From Papilionanthe hookeriana x Papilionanthe teres (lineage: Eukaryota; Streptophyta; Magnoliopsida; Asparagales; Orchidaceae): DNA of 64,000 nt. The stretch is taken from assembly GCA_022702705.1 (NCBI GenBank), contig CM040428.1, positions 101,195,805-101,259,804 of the forward strand, given 5' to 3'. Positions 10,192 to 21,845 of the stretch are shown one piece after another (position 1 is the first letter of the stretch; each line of letters opens with the position of its first letter). The notes beneath the pieces are model-generated. The model was not told the origin of the DNA. It did no database searches and saw only the letters and a list, made by a program, of their open reading frames with translations. Position numbers and translations under genes: made by a program.

Positions 10192-12204
10192 TTATTCTGA
10201 GTGACCCAACATCATATTATCATCAAGTTTAAGTTGATCAACTAAAAAATATGGTTTAAGTTTATTACCATTAACTTTAAATATTTTTCCAGTTTTAGGA
10301 TCTTAAACATCCACAGCTCCATAGGAATAAACTTTCATTACAATAAATGGGTTTGTCCACCTAGACTTGAGTTTTCCAGCAAATATTTTCAATTTAGCAT
10401 TATATAGCAAAACGTTTTGTCCTGGCTCAAGATTTTTATTAAGAATCTTCCGATCATGCCACAACTTCATCTTTTCTTTATAAATCTTAGCATTTTCATA
10501 AGATTCATTCATTATCTTTTCAAGCTCATTTAATTACAATAATCTCTTTTCTTCAGCATCTTTCAAATTATAATCGAACGCCTTAATAGCCCAATATGCT
10601 TTATGCTCAAGTTCAAATGGTAAATGACAAGCTTTTCCAAAAATTAGCCTATATGGGGACATTCCTATAGGAGTTCTGTAAGCAGTCTTATAGGCCCACA
10701 AAGCATAATCCAGTTTAGTTGACCAATCCTTTCTGTTTGGATTAACAGACTTTTTCAATATTCTTTTAATTTCATGATTGGATAATTTAACCAAACCACT
10801 TGTCTGCGGATGATAAGCAGTAGCAATGCGATAGTTAATATGATTTTTCTTTGTTAACTTTTCCATAATCACATTTCTAAAATGACTTCCCCCATCAGTT
10901 ATGATTACTCTTGGTATTCCAAATCTGTAAAATATATTCTTTCTTAAAAGCTTTGCAACACTTTTAGCATCACATCGAGGTAAAGCAACAGCTTTTATCT
11001 ATTTGGATACATAGTTTACTGCTATCAAAATGTATATATTTCTGAAAGATGGTATAAATGTTCCCATGAAATCTAATCCACAAACATTAAATATTTCAAC
11101 TTCCAACATATAATTGAGGGACATCTCATTTCTTCTAGAAATATTGCATATATGTTAACATCAATCACAACTTTTAATATAAGCATTAACATCCTTAAAA
11201 ATTATAGGCCAATAAAATCCAGATTGTAAGATTTTATATGCAGTTTTATCAACTCCAAAATGTCCCCCCATAATTTTAATTATGAAATTTTTGAATAATT
11301 TCATAAGTTTCTTCTAGCGGCACACATCATCGAATGATTAGATCATTTCCTTGTTTATATAAAAATGGGCCATCCAAAAAATAAGTCTTAGCCTCATATA
11401 TAAATTTCTTCCTCTACTGGTATTTCAAACCATAGGGTAAAATAACAATAAAGTTTATAATGTCGGCATACCATGGAACACGCCACTCATTAACAGTGAA
11501 CAATTTTTCATCAGGAAAATTTTTATTGATTTCTTCAGCATCATAGAGAGATTTTTTCAGTTTAAGCCTGGACAGATGATCAGCAATTTGATTATCAACA
11601 CCCTTCCTATCTACTATCTCAAAATCAAATTCTTGCAAGAGAAGAATTCATCTTATAAGTCTTGATTTTGCATCCTTCTTTTTCATTAAATATTTAATAG
11701 CAGAATGATTAGTATGCACCACACATTTAGTTCCAACTAAATATGATCTGAATTTATCAAAAGCAAATACTATAGCTAATAACTCTTTCTCAGTAGTGGT
11801 ATAATTAATTTGAGCTTCATTGAGAGTTTTGCTAGCATATTAAATTACTTTGAAAATCTTATCATATTTCTGACCTAAATCAGCTTAAATAACATAATCA
11901 CTAGCATCACACATTAATTCAAAAGGTTTTTCCCAGTTTTGTGACACTATAACAAGTGCAGTGATTAATTTTTCTTTTAATGTTTCAAAAGCTTTTAGGC
12001 ATTCATCATCAAAATCAAAAATCACATCTTTTTCTAGTAAACAGCATAAAACTTTCAAAATTTTTGAAAAGACTTTAATATAACGCCTGTAGAATCCAAT
12101 ATGTCCTAAAAAACTTCTAATTCCCCTTACATTGGTTGGGCAAGGTAAATTAGAGATCACTTCAATTTTTGCAGGGTCTTCCTCCATACCATTTCTGATA
12201 TACG
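10192..12204 (-). pseudogene. E1 pol, C-terminal part: end of RT, RNase H, integrase
   Basis: Read on the minus strand. The start is the end of RT, with FLGHIGFYRRYIKVFSKI at about 12060-12130. Next is RNase H with FELMCDASDYVI (11885-11925) and the FDFEIVDRKGVDNQIADHLS end (about 11570-11635). Integrase has GLDFMGTF (first Asp), IITDGGSHFRN (second Asp) and SNHEIKRIL (Glu, about 10760), then a C-terminal WAIKAFDYNL and the RWTNPFIVMKV segment before a stop at 10192-10194. The zinc-binding CxxC is damaged (CD-stop-C, about 11150-11165). Several in-frame stops and frameshifts occur. The upstream part lies at 14059-15647, across solo LTR S. Confidence 0.88.
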
Positions 12205-12209
12205 ATGTC
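12205..12209. repeat. Solo LTR S target-site duplication, left copy
   Basis: atgtc, against atctc at 14059-14063 (one mismatch). The pol sequence on both sides joins as expected from the E2 homologue near 23770. Confidence 0.75.
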
Positions 12210-14058
12210 TGATGCAAAGCGACATTAAATATGCTTTAAAATACAAGAATTTGATACCACTTTTTAGAATATTTAATTTCCTGCAAATGACTTCAAAAAC
12301 TTGATGTGCGAGGTTTACATTTATAATTTTATATTTAGATTTTATTATTGTAAAAAGTCACAATTTTAAATGCAAGTATACGTATCGTTCAAGTAATATA
12401 GGGCTCTAATGGAGTCCTGGTTATCGATCCCACAGGGATAGTGAAATAAAAAGTAAGAGATATAAGACCCTGCAAAATTATAAACAATAAGTAATTTACT
12501 AAAAGAAAGTAAGCAATAAGCAGGAAAGTAAAGTAAGCAGTAATTAAAATTCAATGCAATTATAAAAACGACTTTCTCCTTTTTCAACTAATCCAAGAAT
12601 TATAGATTAATTATCTTTTGTAGGGAATTAAGATTATGGTATTGTGCCAAATAGAAGCATTCCTATTCTTTACACTTTGGTCCAAGTGCAAAGAACATTG
12701 ACTAATCTATAGTTAGGCTCAGGATGTTTTATTAGTAGAATGGGTTAATCTAGGCTCACACTACTAGATGTCCAAGGGTGGCTATGGTCGGCCCTACCAG
12801 TGGCCCGTTACCTTTCTATAAACTAAATTATTAGAAATTAGTCTGTCACTCTAAAAATAAATTAATTTTATGCCCCATAAATAATATCTTCCTATTTATT
12901 TGTACTTCACCTTAAACAATCCGTGTATAGCCTGCGATTACCTAAGGATTCATGTGATATCTACTAGTTAAGAATTTATCTTCTGATAGGTCTCAAAATT
13001 CTTCAACAGGTTTTAACAAATTAAATGGCCAATTTACAAAGTAAACTAAGATCAGGTATGAATATCATCACAATATTTTAAAGTATTTTATATTTAATTC
13101 TCCTACAAAATTTATTTAATTTATAATTTTTTCATAGTTGGAAGGAGAAAGATAACTAACTACTCAGAACTCATTGAAATAACACAACAAAACATATTTA
13201 TAAAACTTTGAACCAAAGTACAAAAACTTATCTGAAGTGTTCCTTCAAGAGATCCGCTGACTTCTACTGACTCCAAAGCAATGATGAAAGAATCCAACAG
13301 TAATAACACACAATAAACACTCAAAATAAACTCACTAGATACAAAATAAAGTGGCACCCTAAGTATGGAAGAGACTAAATAAAACTAGAGATGAGAGAGA
13401 AGATGTTAAAATGGGTATGTGTACTAAGAGGGGGGTTTTGGTGCGATTTTCTCTGAAGAATGGGCTCCTATTTATAGAGCTCTGAATTTGACTAGGGGTT
13501 GCTTAAGGCACCTCTTCAAAATTCGTCCAAATTCAATGTATCTTCTAGAAGGTAACCGTCGCGCCTAGGCGCCGGAATCTGGCTCCTAAGCGCCGGAATC
13601 TGGTACCTAGGCGCCGGACTTCGTGACCAGGTCTTTTGCACCTCTTCAGTTTGGGTCGCACCTCTTCGCGATCCAGACCATTTCCTTGTGTCCAAATACA
13701 TTGTATCACATATCCTATATATTAGGAGTAACTTCCAGTCTTCTAGAAGCTCCAATAACCGCTTAACACCATCAAAATAACTGTCCAAAGTCATCAGAAA
13801 AAACTTAACAGCATCAGTATCGAACTGGCGCTTAGGCGCCGGACTCTGGCGCCTAGGCGCCAAGCCAATAATTCCAAAATTTTGCTCCATAAGCTCCATT
13901 TTTGCTCCTTTTTGCTCTTTTTTCCTTCTTTTTCTTTCTTGGACTCTTTTTTAACCATCTACGTCCAAAAACATGAAAATACTTTTCATTAAAGCATAAC
14001 ATCCTTAAGAATTGAATCATAAATAAGGCATAAAAATGGGTATTTTTTAGGTAGATCA
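12210..14058 (-). mobile_element. S: solo Athila-type LTR inserted in E1 RT
   Basis: 1849 bp, bounded by tgatgcaaag and gtagatca in plus view, with near-perfect 5-bp duplications and no internal domain attached. It carries the signature blocks of the other Athila LTRs here: the gcaagtatacgtatcg block (12370-12443), the ttgtgccaaatagaagcatt block (about 12640), a TATA box (13468-13477) and GGCGCC clusters (13559-13620 and 13830-13862). The body has diverged from the E2 LTRs, so it is a related subfamily. A solo LTR is the usual product of recombination between the two LTRs of a full element. Confidence 0.88.
13468..13477 (-). promoter_or_regulatory. TATA box of solo LTR S
   Basis: CTATAAATAG on the minus strand, about 80 bases downstream (element sense) of the GGCGCC cluster at 13559-13620. 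Same arrangement as in the E2 LTRs. Confidence 0.7.
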
Positions 14059-15647
14059 ATCTCCCAAATCTATTCCTCCTACTACCATAAATTGACATTT
14101 TTCCAAGTTAAGGACTAAATTAGTTTCTTCATAGCATTTTAGAACTTTAGATAGATGTTCTAAACATGATTTAAATGCAATTCCAAACACTAAAAAGTCA
14201 TCCATAAAAACATCAATTCCTTTTTCAATTAAATCACAGAAAATTGCTTCATGCATCTCTAAAATGTAGCAGGGGCATTACATAAACCGAAGGGCATTCT
14301 TCTATAAGCAAATGTACCATAAGGACTGGTAAATGTTGTTTTCTCTTGATCCTCAGAAGCAATATGTATTTGGTGGTAACCTGTATATCCATCCAGAAAA
14401 TAAAAATATTTATGCCCAGCTAGTTTATCCAACATCCGATCTAGAAAGGGAAGTGGAAAATGGTCTTTCCTTGTAGCAAGCTTTAATTTTCTATAATCAA
14501 TACATATTCTCCATCCAGTAACTTGTCTTGTTTGTATAATCTCTTTCTTTTCATTAACAGTCACAATAACTCCTCCTTTCTTAGGGATACAGTGAATAGG
14601 ACTAACCCATGTACTATCTTAAATAGGGTAGATAATTCCAGCATCCAACCACTTTAAAATTTCTTTTTTAACAACTTCTTTCATAATAGAGTTTAATCTC
14701 CTTTGAGGATCAGCCTGAGGTTTGCAGTTATCCTCCATAAGGATTCTAAGCATACTAATTGAAGGACTGATTCTTTTAATATCAGCTATTGTCCATCCAA
14801 AAGCTTTCTTATATTCCTTTAAAATTTCAAGCAAACTTTCTTCTTCTTTTTCAGTCAATTGAGAGGAAATTATAACTGGCAAAGTTGAGGAATTACCTAA
14901 AAAGGCATACATTAAATGGTTAGGAAGCAACTTTAAATAAAGTTCAAGAGGTTTTTCAATTAATGGACCAAAAGATTCATCTTTTTCAGTCATGTCCAAC
15001 AATTCAAAATTTTCATGAACATAATTTAAATCTACCTCGTGAAAATCTTTAGAATGTTAAAATTCCTTTTCTTGCTCGTGTTCCAACACTTCACTTTTAG
15101 ATTTCTCTTCATAAGCTGATTTGAAATGACATTCACTCAAATATCTGATAACATCCATCCTATAGCATTCATCATATTTACCTCTTGCAGGATATTTCAT
15201 TAATTTTGAAATATTAAATGTAACAGTTTAGTCATTGATTCGCATTGTTAATTCCCCTTCTTACACATCTATCATTGCTCTGCCTGTGGCTAGGAAAGGT
15301 CTCACTAAAATTATGGGTATCTCTTTATCTTCCTCCATATTTAGCACAATGAAATCAACAGGAAAGATAAATTGATCCACTTTCACAAAAACATCCTTTA
15401 TAACTCCAATAAATCCTGGAGGATAGATTGGTCTATAATTATTATTCTCTTGGTTATTCCAGTTACCCAATGGGTTTACTTGGTTGTTCCCCCATTATTG
15501 ATTACTACCACTCTGATTATTGTTATTCTAGTTAAAGTTTGGATAGTTTTTCCAACCAGGATTATAATAATTGGTAAATGGGTTATTAAGCTTACTTATA
15601 GCATTCAAAGTTTCTAGTGAAGTTTGAGAATCAACTATTTGGCCAAA
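14059..15647 (-). pseudogene. E1 gag end, protease remnant and N-terminal RT
   Basis: Minus-strand order from 15647: gag C-terminal asparagine-rich part (WKNYPNFN, then NYRPIYPPGF near 15415), a deletion, protease C-terminal part (KVDQFIFPVDFIVLNMEED and IPIILVRPF, 15261-15400), then linker and RT. RT shows YKKAFGWTIADI (about 14790-14830), RICIDYRKL, FLDGYTGYHQIHIA, TFTSPYGTFAYRRMPFG and the catalytic FMDD at about 14200. The protease active-site segment (DLGAS in E3 and E4) is missing because about 0.65 kb between gag and mid-protease has been deleted. Solo LTR S cuts it at 14058, E2 at 15648. Confidence 0.87.
15643..15647. repeat. E2 target-site duplication, left copy
   Basis: ccaaa, against cctaa at 29020-29024 (one mismatch). 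Removing E2 rejoins the gag sequence as ...ggccaaa/tgaattttc..., matching the E3 gag. Confidence 0.85.
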
Positions 15648-17496
15648 TGACCCAATGTTATATATATGCGTACTAAAAATTCAATCCCAGGCAACGGCGC
15701 CAAAAACTTGACTCGCAATCCGCTGATGACAAATATAATAATTAATGCTTTGAAATATATGTAATAGATAATAATAGCAACTAGTGTATACAAATATAAT
15801 TTTATTGAAAATAATTTACACACTAGGGGTACTACGCAAGTATACGTATCATATCAAGTAATATAGGGTTGTGAAACAAAGACCCCAGTATCGATCCCAC
15901 GAGAAGTGAGTTATGGATTTTTAAATATTTTAATTTTATTTTTATGTATTTATTTTATAGTTTATAAATTTGATAGTTTTAATTTACTAGATGCATTAAT
16001 AAAGCAGTAATGAAAGTTGAAATAATAAAGCAGTAATGAAATGATTGGTGTAAATAGCAATAAGAACAAAACTTTCTTCCTTTCAATTAATCCAAGATTT
16101 TCTAAGATAATGATAATATTCATGGAGAATATAAATTTATGGTATTGTGCCAAATAGAAGCATTCATATTCTTTACCCTTTGATCTAGTTGTAACGAACA
16201 TTGGCTAGCCTATAGATCAGGTCCAAATGTATTGTTAGTAGAATGGGTCAATTTAGGCTCACACTACTAGATGTCCAAGTGTGGTTATGGTCGGCCCTAC
16301 TAGTGACTCTTTCTTTCTCTATAAACCAAATCACAAGAATTTAGTCTGTCACTCTAAAAACTTATTAATTCTACGCCCATTATATAATATCTTCCTATTT
16401 ATTTGCACTTCACCTCGAATAACCCGCACAAGGCCTTCGACTACCCAAGGATTCATGTGATATCTACTAGTTAAGAATTCATCTCCTTCTAGGTATCAAA
16501 ACTCTTCAACAGATTTTAACAATACAAGTGATCAATTTGTAAAGTAAATGAAGATCCGGTATTAATATCATCACAATGTTTTAAAATATAAATAGTTTTT
16601 TAATTTTCCATCGAATTTTATATTATCTTATTTATCTTTTCATAATTGAAAGGAGAAATTGAACTAACTACTCAGAACACATTAAATTTAAACAACAAAA
16701 CATGATAATAAAACTTTGAATAAAATTACAAATACTTATCACAAGTGTTTCTCCTACTGAACCTCTGAATTCTTCTGACTCCAAAGCAAATAAACTTCAA
16801 AAGCACCAACTCATTAAACTCTCAATACACACTCTAAATAAACTCACTAATTAATAAAAGTGGCCCTAAAGTATTTATCTAATTCTCCCTCTAGATGGGG
16901 CTCTAGATAGGGGAACGTATGGGGGCGTTTTTCTCTGAAGGAGTGCCCTCCTATTTATAGGCTTCAATGGTTGCCTTGAGGCACCTCTTCAAAATGTGTC
17001 CACATTCAATGAATCTTCTAGAAGGTGTGTCTGGCGCCTAGGCGCCGGACTCTGCGTCTAGTTCTTCGCACCTCTTCACTTTGGATCACACCTCTTCGCG
17101 ATTAAAACCGTTTCCAAGCGTCCAAATACATTGTATCACATGTCCTATAAACCAGGAACAACTGTCAGTCTTCTAGAAGGTCCAATAACCGCTAACACCG
17201 TCAAAATAACCATCCAAAAGTCGTCAAAAATCTTGACAGATCCCGTATCGACCTAGCGCTTAGGCGCCGGATTCTGGCGCCTAGGCGCCAAACCAATAAT
17301 TTTGACAATTTTGCATTTTGGCTCCATTTTTGCTCCTTTTGCTCCTTTTTTCTTCTTTTTCACTTTTTCTTTCTTCTTGAACATTTTTCCATCACCTATA
17401 TCCAAAAACACAAAAATACCTTTTCTTAAAGCATAATATCCTTAAAAATTTGATAAAAATCAAGGCATAAAAAATGGGTATTTTTTTCATGGATCA
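15648..17496 (-). repeat. E2 3' LTR
   Basis: 1849 bp, colinear with 27194-29019. It includes an internal PBS-like site (15685-15702, one mismatch to the tRNA-Asp end), the conserved gcaagtatacgtatc block (15832-15908), a TATA box (16951-16960, CTATAAATAG on minus), GGCGCC clusters (17031-17050 and 17255-17290) and gctcctttt repeats (17333-17352). Confidence 0.95.
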
Positions 17497-17510
17497 AAAT
17501 CCCCCAAACT
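17497..17510 (-). other. E2 polypurine tract
   Basis: AGTTTGGGGGATTT on the minus strand, directly followed by the TGATCC LTR start. Confidence 0.9.
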
Positions 17511-18837
17511 TAAATGTTACTTGTCCTCAAGTAACCCTTTTTACTATATAAAATATATAACATTTGGAATGAAAGATAAATATTTAAGACTCCTTCTAAT
17601 TTTTGATCTTATAAAGGCTTTAGTAAATCATTAACCAAATTTCACTAACTAAGTTTAATTTTAAGAATTTAAAGAATATTCAACTACCAAATCATAAGTC
17701 TTCAAAAAATTTTCATTCATTTCGAAAATAATAGAAGTTTATTATATTAAGATCACATAGATTATTTACAAGAAAAAGATTTTCATGAAAAGTCTTTCTT
17801 AAATAAAGATTCATGCATGAAAATTAAGAAAAAGTATGTAACTAGTTTTCTTCATATAAGATAATTCAAGTGAAGCCAATTTTTAATTAGGCATATCCTC
17901 AAGCTTCTCCTCTTTTTTTCTCTATTTTTTTTTCACAGCGAGGATTACTGTATCTGGATAGCCTGTTAATGATTTTGAACTTCACTATCCTTAACTTATA
18001 TTTTCAAACTTTTACATTTTCACTTAATTATTATAACATGAATAGAATTTCAAAAAGATTTTCAATCTTTTCTTTTTCAAGTTATAATTTTTTATTTCTT
18101 AATACTTTTAAAATTCAATTATTTCTGTTATGAATAGAAAAATTTCTTAATCTTATTCTTCTTTAAGTTAAATAATTCTATTCTTAAAATCAATCAAAGT
18201 TATTTAAAATTTTGGTTAAGTCCTCTAAATTATTTATAATTTCAAAAATTTAAGTGATCTTAAATAGATTCTTCATTCCTTATGTTATGTTAAGATTTTT
18301 TTTTTTTAGAAAATATTAGTTTAGTAAGGACAAATAAAATTTAAATTTGCATGTATTTTCTCTTCCCCCAAACTTAAGTTTTGGTATATCATGAAAATAA
18401 TAAAGTATGAGAGAAAGAAAAGTATAATTTAAAGAGGAATTTTATAAGCATGTAAAAAATATTCTAGAAAGAAATATAATTTACTTCTACACATGCTTTT
18501 TATGAATATTACAGAAATAATGGAGCATATAAAAGTAAGCAGGCTCAAAAAATTTATATAGCAGTAGTTGAATTAAATAACTATATTACTAACAGAAATA
18601 AAATAACATTACTAACTATTCTAAAATACTAAGCAAGTAGGTCGAAACCAAAAATAAACACAAATTCATTCAAATTTCAGTCTGCAATTAAATATCTAAA
18701 ACAGTCTCAAAATCAAATAATTCATACAAAGTCTCATAAACAAATCTAAACTAGTAAACAACAAACAACAATCAGTACTAGCAAATAAAAACTCAACTAA
18801 CAACAGACTCAGCACATCTCAGAGGTAAATCAGGCCA
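17511..18837 (-). other. E2 3' untranslated region between ORF-B and PPT
   Basis: No credible ORF. Shared landmarks with E1 and E3 are gaggacaagtaacattt next to the PPT, the pyrimidine tract (plus strand, 17903-17935) and the attactgtatctggata block (17942-17980). The remainder is AT-rich. Confidence 0.75.
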
Positions 18838-19998
18838 CTAATCACTGTCTGTAGCCTCACCATCGTCATCACCAAAAGAAAACTCCACATCCTTAGGATC
18901 AACATATGGTGAAAATCTTGGACAGATGGGAAACTGAATATCATGCTCACCCTACAAGAATCTGACTAAAGACTCTGAATACTCAGCATCATATTCACTC
19001 TTCCTCTGGGTGTAATCAGATAGGTGATCAATCTTCTTATCCATAGTATCAACTCTGCAATGAGTTAGAAATAACTCATTCTTCTGCTCCAGAAATTGAT
19101 CATGCATCGATTCCCAAAAACTAGACGGTGGCTCAGCAGTAGAAGTAAAAGGTCTGGAAGTGGAAGCTCTACCTGGAGTAGGTGCAGAAGTAGAAGGGGC
19201 TGTAGATCTCTTTCCATGAAGACGATCATAGATACTAACACACTCCTGCTCAATTGGCTTGGTAGACTTCGACTTCTCCTCAGAAATATCAGCAGTGACT
19301 CCATTATTCACACATAAAGAATAAATCAGAGATGGGAATCCTAGTCCTACAGAAGTACTGGATCTAGCAGTAAACTCCACATAATCATAAATAATACTGT
19401 CGACATCTATCGTCTTCCTCTCCTGAATGTAGTAGTTTAAGCTAGCTCGATCTCTAGTCACTTCGCTCAGGTGGTTAGAAGGTATAAGCCTTGTAGAAAT
19501 AAAGTAATGTCATGCCTTTGAAATATCATTTAACTTGGAAGATTTGAAATTTACCCGTTTATCGTTCCGGATTTTCCAAGCTCCAGTGTCGTCAGTCAAA
19601 TAAGCAATAATAATCTCAAGATCTCCCTCAGATGGAGATAATCTAGAATAGTGGCACTCGATGGTAGGTGGCAGTCCATAAAAAACATTGATCCTTTATG
19701 GAGTAAATCCTACTCCAACGCCTCTAACGAAGCCTTCGTAGTCTTCCGCATCCAAAAAGTTAGCATAAAATTTGCGCACGACTGGAATAACAGCAACAGC
19801 GATGAAATAATAGAATCGTTGCCAGTTGTGCGCAACGATCGTGTTCTCGATCATTTCACCTGGATTGTAAAAGCTTCGCTCTGAGATAAATTTTCTGGAC
19901 GTTGCAAATTCGTGATATCGAAACTACGCTGTCGCAGTCGCGAATTTGCTACTATCAAACTTTTCTCGTGCCTTTCCTCGCTTAGATTTTGGTGCCAT
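18838..19998 (-). pseudogene. E2 env-like ORF-B (plant transposon protein domain), with premature stops
   Basis: The frame opens at an ATG at 19998 (MAPKSKRGKAREKFDSSKF) and closes at 18838-18840, 387 codons counting the stop. In order: basic N terminus; hydrophobic FYYFIAVAVIPVVRKFYANF at about residues 60-85; RINVFYG and YLTDDTGAWKI motifs; HYFISTRLIPSNHLSEVTRD; GLGFPSLIYSLC; a serine/threonine-rich linker; a charged coiled-coil-like segment; and an acidic tail (FGDDDGEATDSD). Three in-frame stops replace likely W, R or Q codons (after ATATA, VGFTP and DISKA), so a long product is not made. It belongs to the same family as E1 2956-4119 and both E3 env-like ORFs. The function is not known; a true envelope role is unproven. 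Confidence 0.85.
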
Positions 19999-20794
19999 CT
20001 AAACGTGAAAGAAAACACAAATAAATTAAGGAATCAAAGATTTAAACTCTTTTTAAGCTTAAGAAACTTAAAATGAGTTTATAAATTCATGGAGAAACAC
20101 TAAAAATCAAAATTTTTCTCAAAATTTCGGTTTTTAGCCAAAAATAGGAAAAACTATGGTGAAAATAAAAAATAAATGGATTAGTGTGTAGATCTGACCT
20201 TGAGATGAAGAAATCAAGTGATTTTGGGCTCAAAATCTTGATGTTTTGACCTCAAAATGGATTTAGGAGGTGGGTTTTTACGAAAAAGAGGAAGAAGATG
20301 AAGCTTAGGCGTCAAAAATGGCTAATGGGGGTTTAAATGGTGTTTTTCGGGTAAGCGAGCCGAACCGGCGCCCGAGCGCCGACTCCGGCGCCTAGGCGCC
20401 AGACTTGCCTTTTTAGAAAAATCACTTAAAAATTTTATTTTCCACCAAAATTCATAAATTAAACTTCTAATTACTCATATGAGAGTATTGCTTCAGTTTC
20501 CATCTTCCAAAATATTTTCCAAAAATTTTAAAAATTAAAAATTAAATCCACCAATTAAACACAATTTTAAATCAAACTCTTCTAATTCCATTCATGATTT
20601 TCAATTTCGGGCTCAATACAATTCAGATAAGTATCATAACATGATTCAAGTTCTAACAACAATCAAACAACACAAATTTGAAAGAAAATACAACACACAT
20701 TGAACATGAAAGCAAATACACAAACAAACATAATCGATTCACTAAATCGATACAACGACACAATAGATAAATCACCATCTCACCACATCACTAT
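19999..20794 (-). promoter_or_regulatory. E2 spacer upstream of ORF-B with GGCGCC cluster
   Basis: A GC-rich cluster at 20343-20402 (cggcgcccgagcgccg and ggcgcctaggcgcc) sits in AT-rich surroundings about 345 bases upstream of the ORF-B ATG. A TATA-like CATTTAAACC lies 5-15 bases downstream of it on the minus strand (about 20330-20339). Candidate internal promoter; otherwise nothing recognisable. Confidence 0.45.
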
Positions 20795-21151
20795 CTAATT
20801 CCCATTATCTTGGCAAGGAAAACTATTCAGCCCACTTGGAAAGAATACTAACGACCTCAGAAAATCCGTAGCCGTTTTCTTATTGATCCAATTGTTCTTC
20901 GCATACATCTCCACTTGAGCATCTTGATAAGCCGCTAGATGATCAAATTGATGTTTCGTCTGCCATTCCAGATATTCAATTTGATGATACATCTCATGGA
21001 GGTGATCTCTAATGCTTTTAAACTCTGCTTCAAACTTATCTAGACGACTAGAAATTTTCTCCAAACTTACATCGATGAAACCATTGAAGTAGGGTTGAGG
21101 ATCCTTTGAAACCTTGTCTCTAGTCTCTTCTCCAAGATTTCTCCTCTCCAT
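20795..21151 (-). CDS. E2 ORF-A: small coiled-coil protein between pol and ORF-B
   Basis: 118 codons from an ATG at 21151, open to the stop. PYFNGFIDVSLEKISSRLDK is followed by a heptad-like stretch (FEAEFKSIRDHLHEMYHQIEYLEWQ) predicted to be helical. It aligns with the E1 small ORF (5109-5375), and its middle resembles the C-terminal part of E3 ORF-A (FDHIDWRMKEQFDHTG). I infer a C-terminal remnant or reduced form of ORF-A. It is preceded by a TATA box about 90 bases upstream (21239-21248). It is intact over its length, unlike the neighbouring genes. Function unknown. Confidence 0.55.
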   Translation of the reverse strand: MERRNLGEETRDKVSKDPQPYFNGFIDVSLEKISSRLDKFEAEFKSIRDHLHEMYHQIEYLEWQTKHQFDHLAAYQDAQVEMYAKNNWINKKTATDFLRSLVFFPSGLNSFPCQDNGN

Positions 21152-21238
21152 TTCTTCAAAAATCCTCTATAATCTCTCAAGAATGGAGTGTATGGGTCGA
21201 AATAATGATTGCATAAGGATTAGGGATGAAGATAGGGT

Positions 21239-21391
21239 CATTTATAAGAGAAAATCGTGCGAAAAACTGAAGATTTTCAGTTTTGACACGATCCAGTAAC
21301 TGTGGCTCTTAGGCGCCAAATCGGCGCCGGACCCATCGACACATAGTTTTACTCTGGCACTTAGGCGCAAAATCTGGCGCCTAGGCGCCGG
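21239..21391 (-). promoter_or_regulatory. Putative internal promoter of E2 ORF-A (TATA plus GGCGCC clusters)
   Basis: CTTATAAATG on the minus strand (21239-21248), with GGCGCC palindrome clusters 60-140 bases upstream at 21309-21330 and 21352-21391 (ggcgcctaggcgcc). This copies the layout in the LTR, where TATA follows the clusters by about 70-90 bases. Confidence 0.5.
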
Positions 21392-21711
21392 AACCATGTT
21401 CTACTCCGTTTCGCCTAACGTCAAATTTCAAAGTTTCTTTCTCCAAAATAGGTGGTTTAGAATGGTAAGATCAATATAGACTCAGTCACACAAATTATAA
21501 GCAATCCTAATGAAGGTTAACTTGATCTCCTTTTTACTCATATATGAAATAAAGTGATCTAATATCTAAGCTTTATGTAATTCGAGATAATTTTTCAGCT
21601 TAAGTCAAAAAAGACTTGTTAGCATTCAAATTTTCTAAAATAATATAAAATTAAACAAGACCGAGGCATAACCTTACATTACAAATGTAAAAACACACAA
21701 AATAACAAATA

Positions 21712-21761
21712 ACTATGGGTTGCCTCCCACAAAGCGCTTGGTTTAATGTCGTCAGCCCGAC
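21712..21761 (-). other. Conserved non-coding block downstream of pol (E2)
   Basis: Plus view: tatgggttgcctcccacaaa, then gcgcttggtttaatgtcg. It is the homologue of E1 10131-10180 and E3 51003-51052. Confidence 0.8.
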
Positions 21762-21845
21762 CTAATTAAGTATTTTAATCAGGTAGACTTAACTCATAAG
21801 CCTCTTTATAAATCTTTTTAAAATCTCCTAAATAAAGCTTCAGTC

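Noticed and set aside
10192..15647. Endogenous plant pararetrovirus
   Set aside because: LTRs, PBS, PPT, integrase and the gypsy domain order are present; no movement or coat protein motif.
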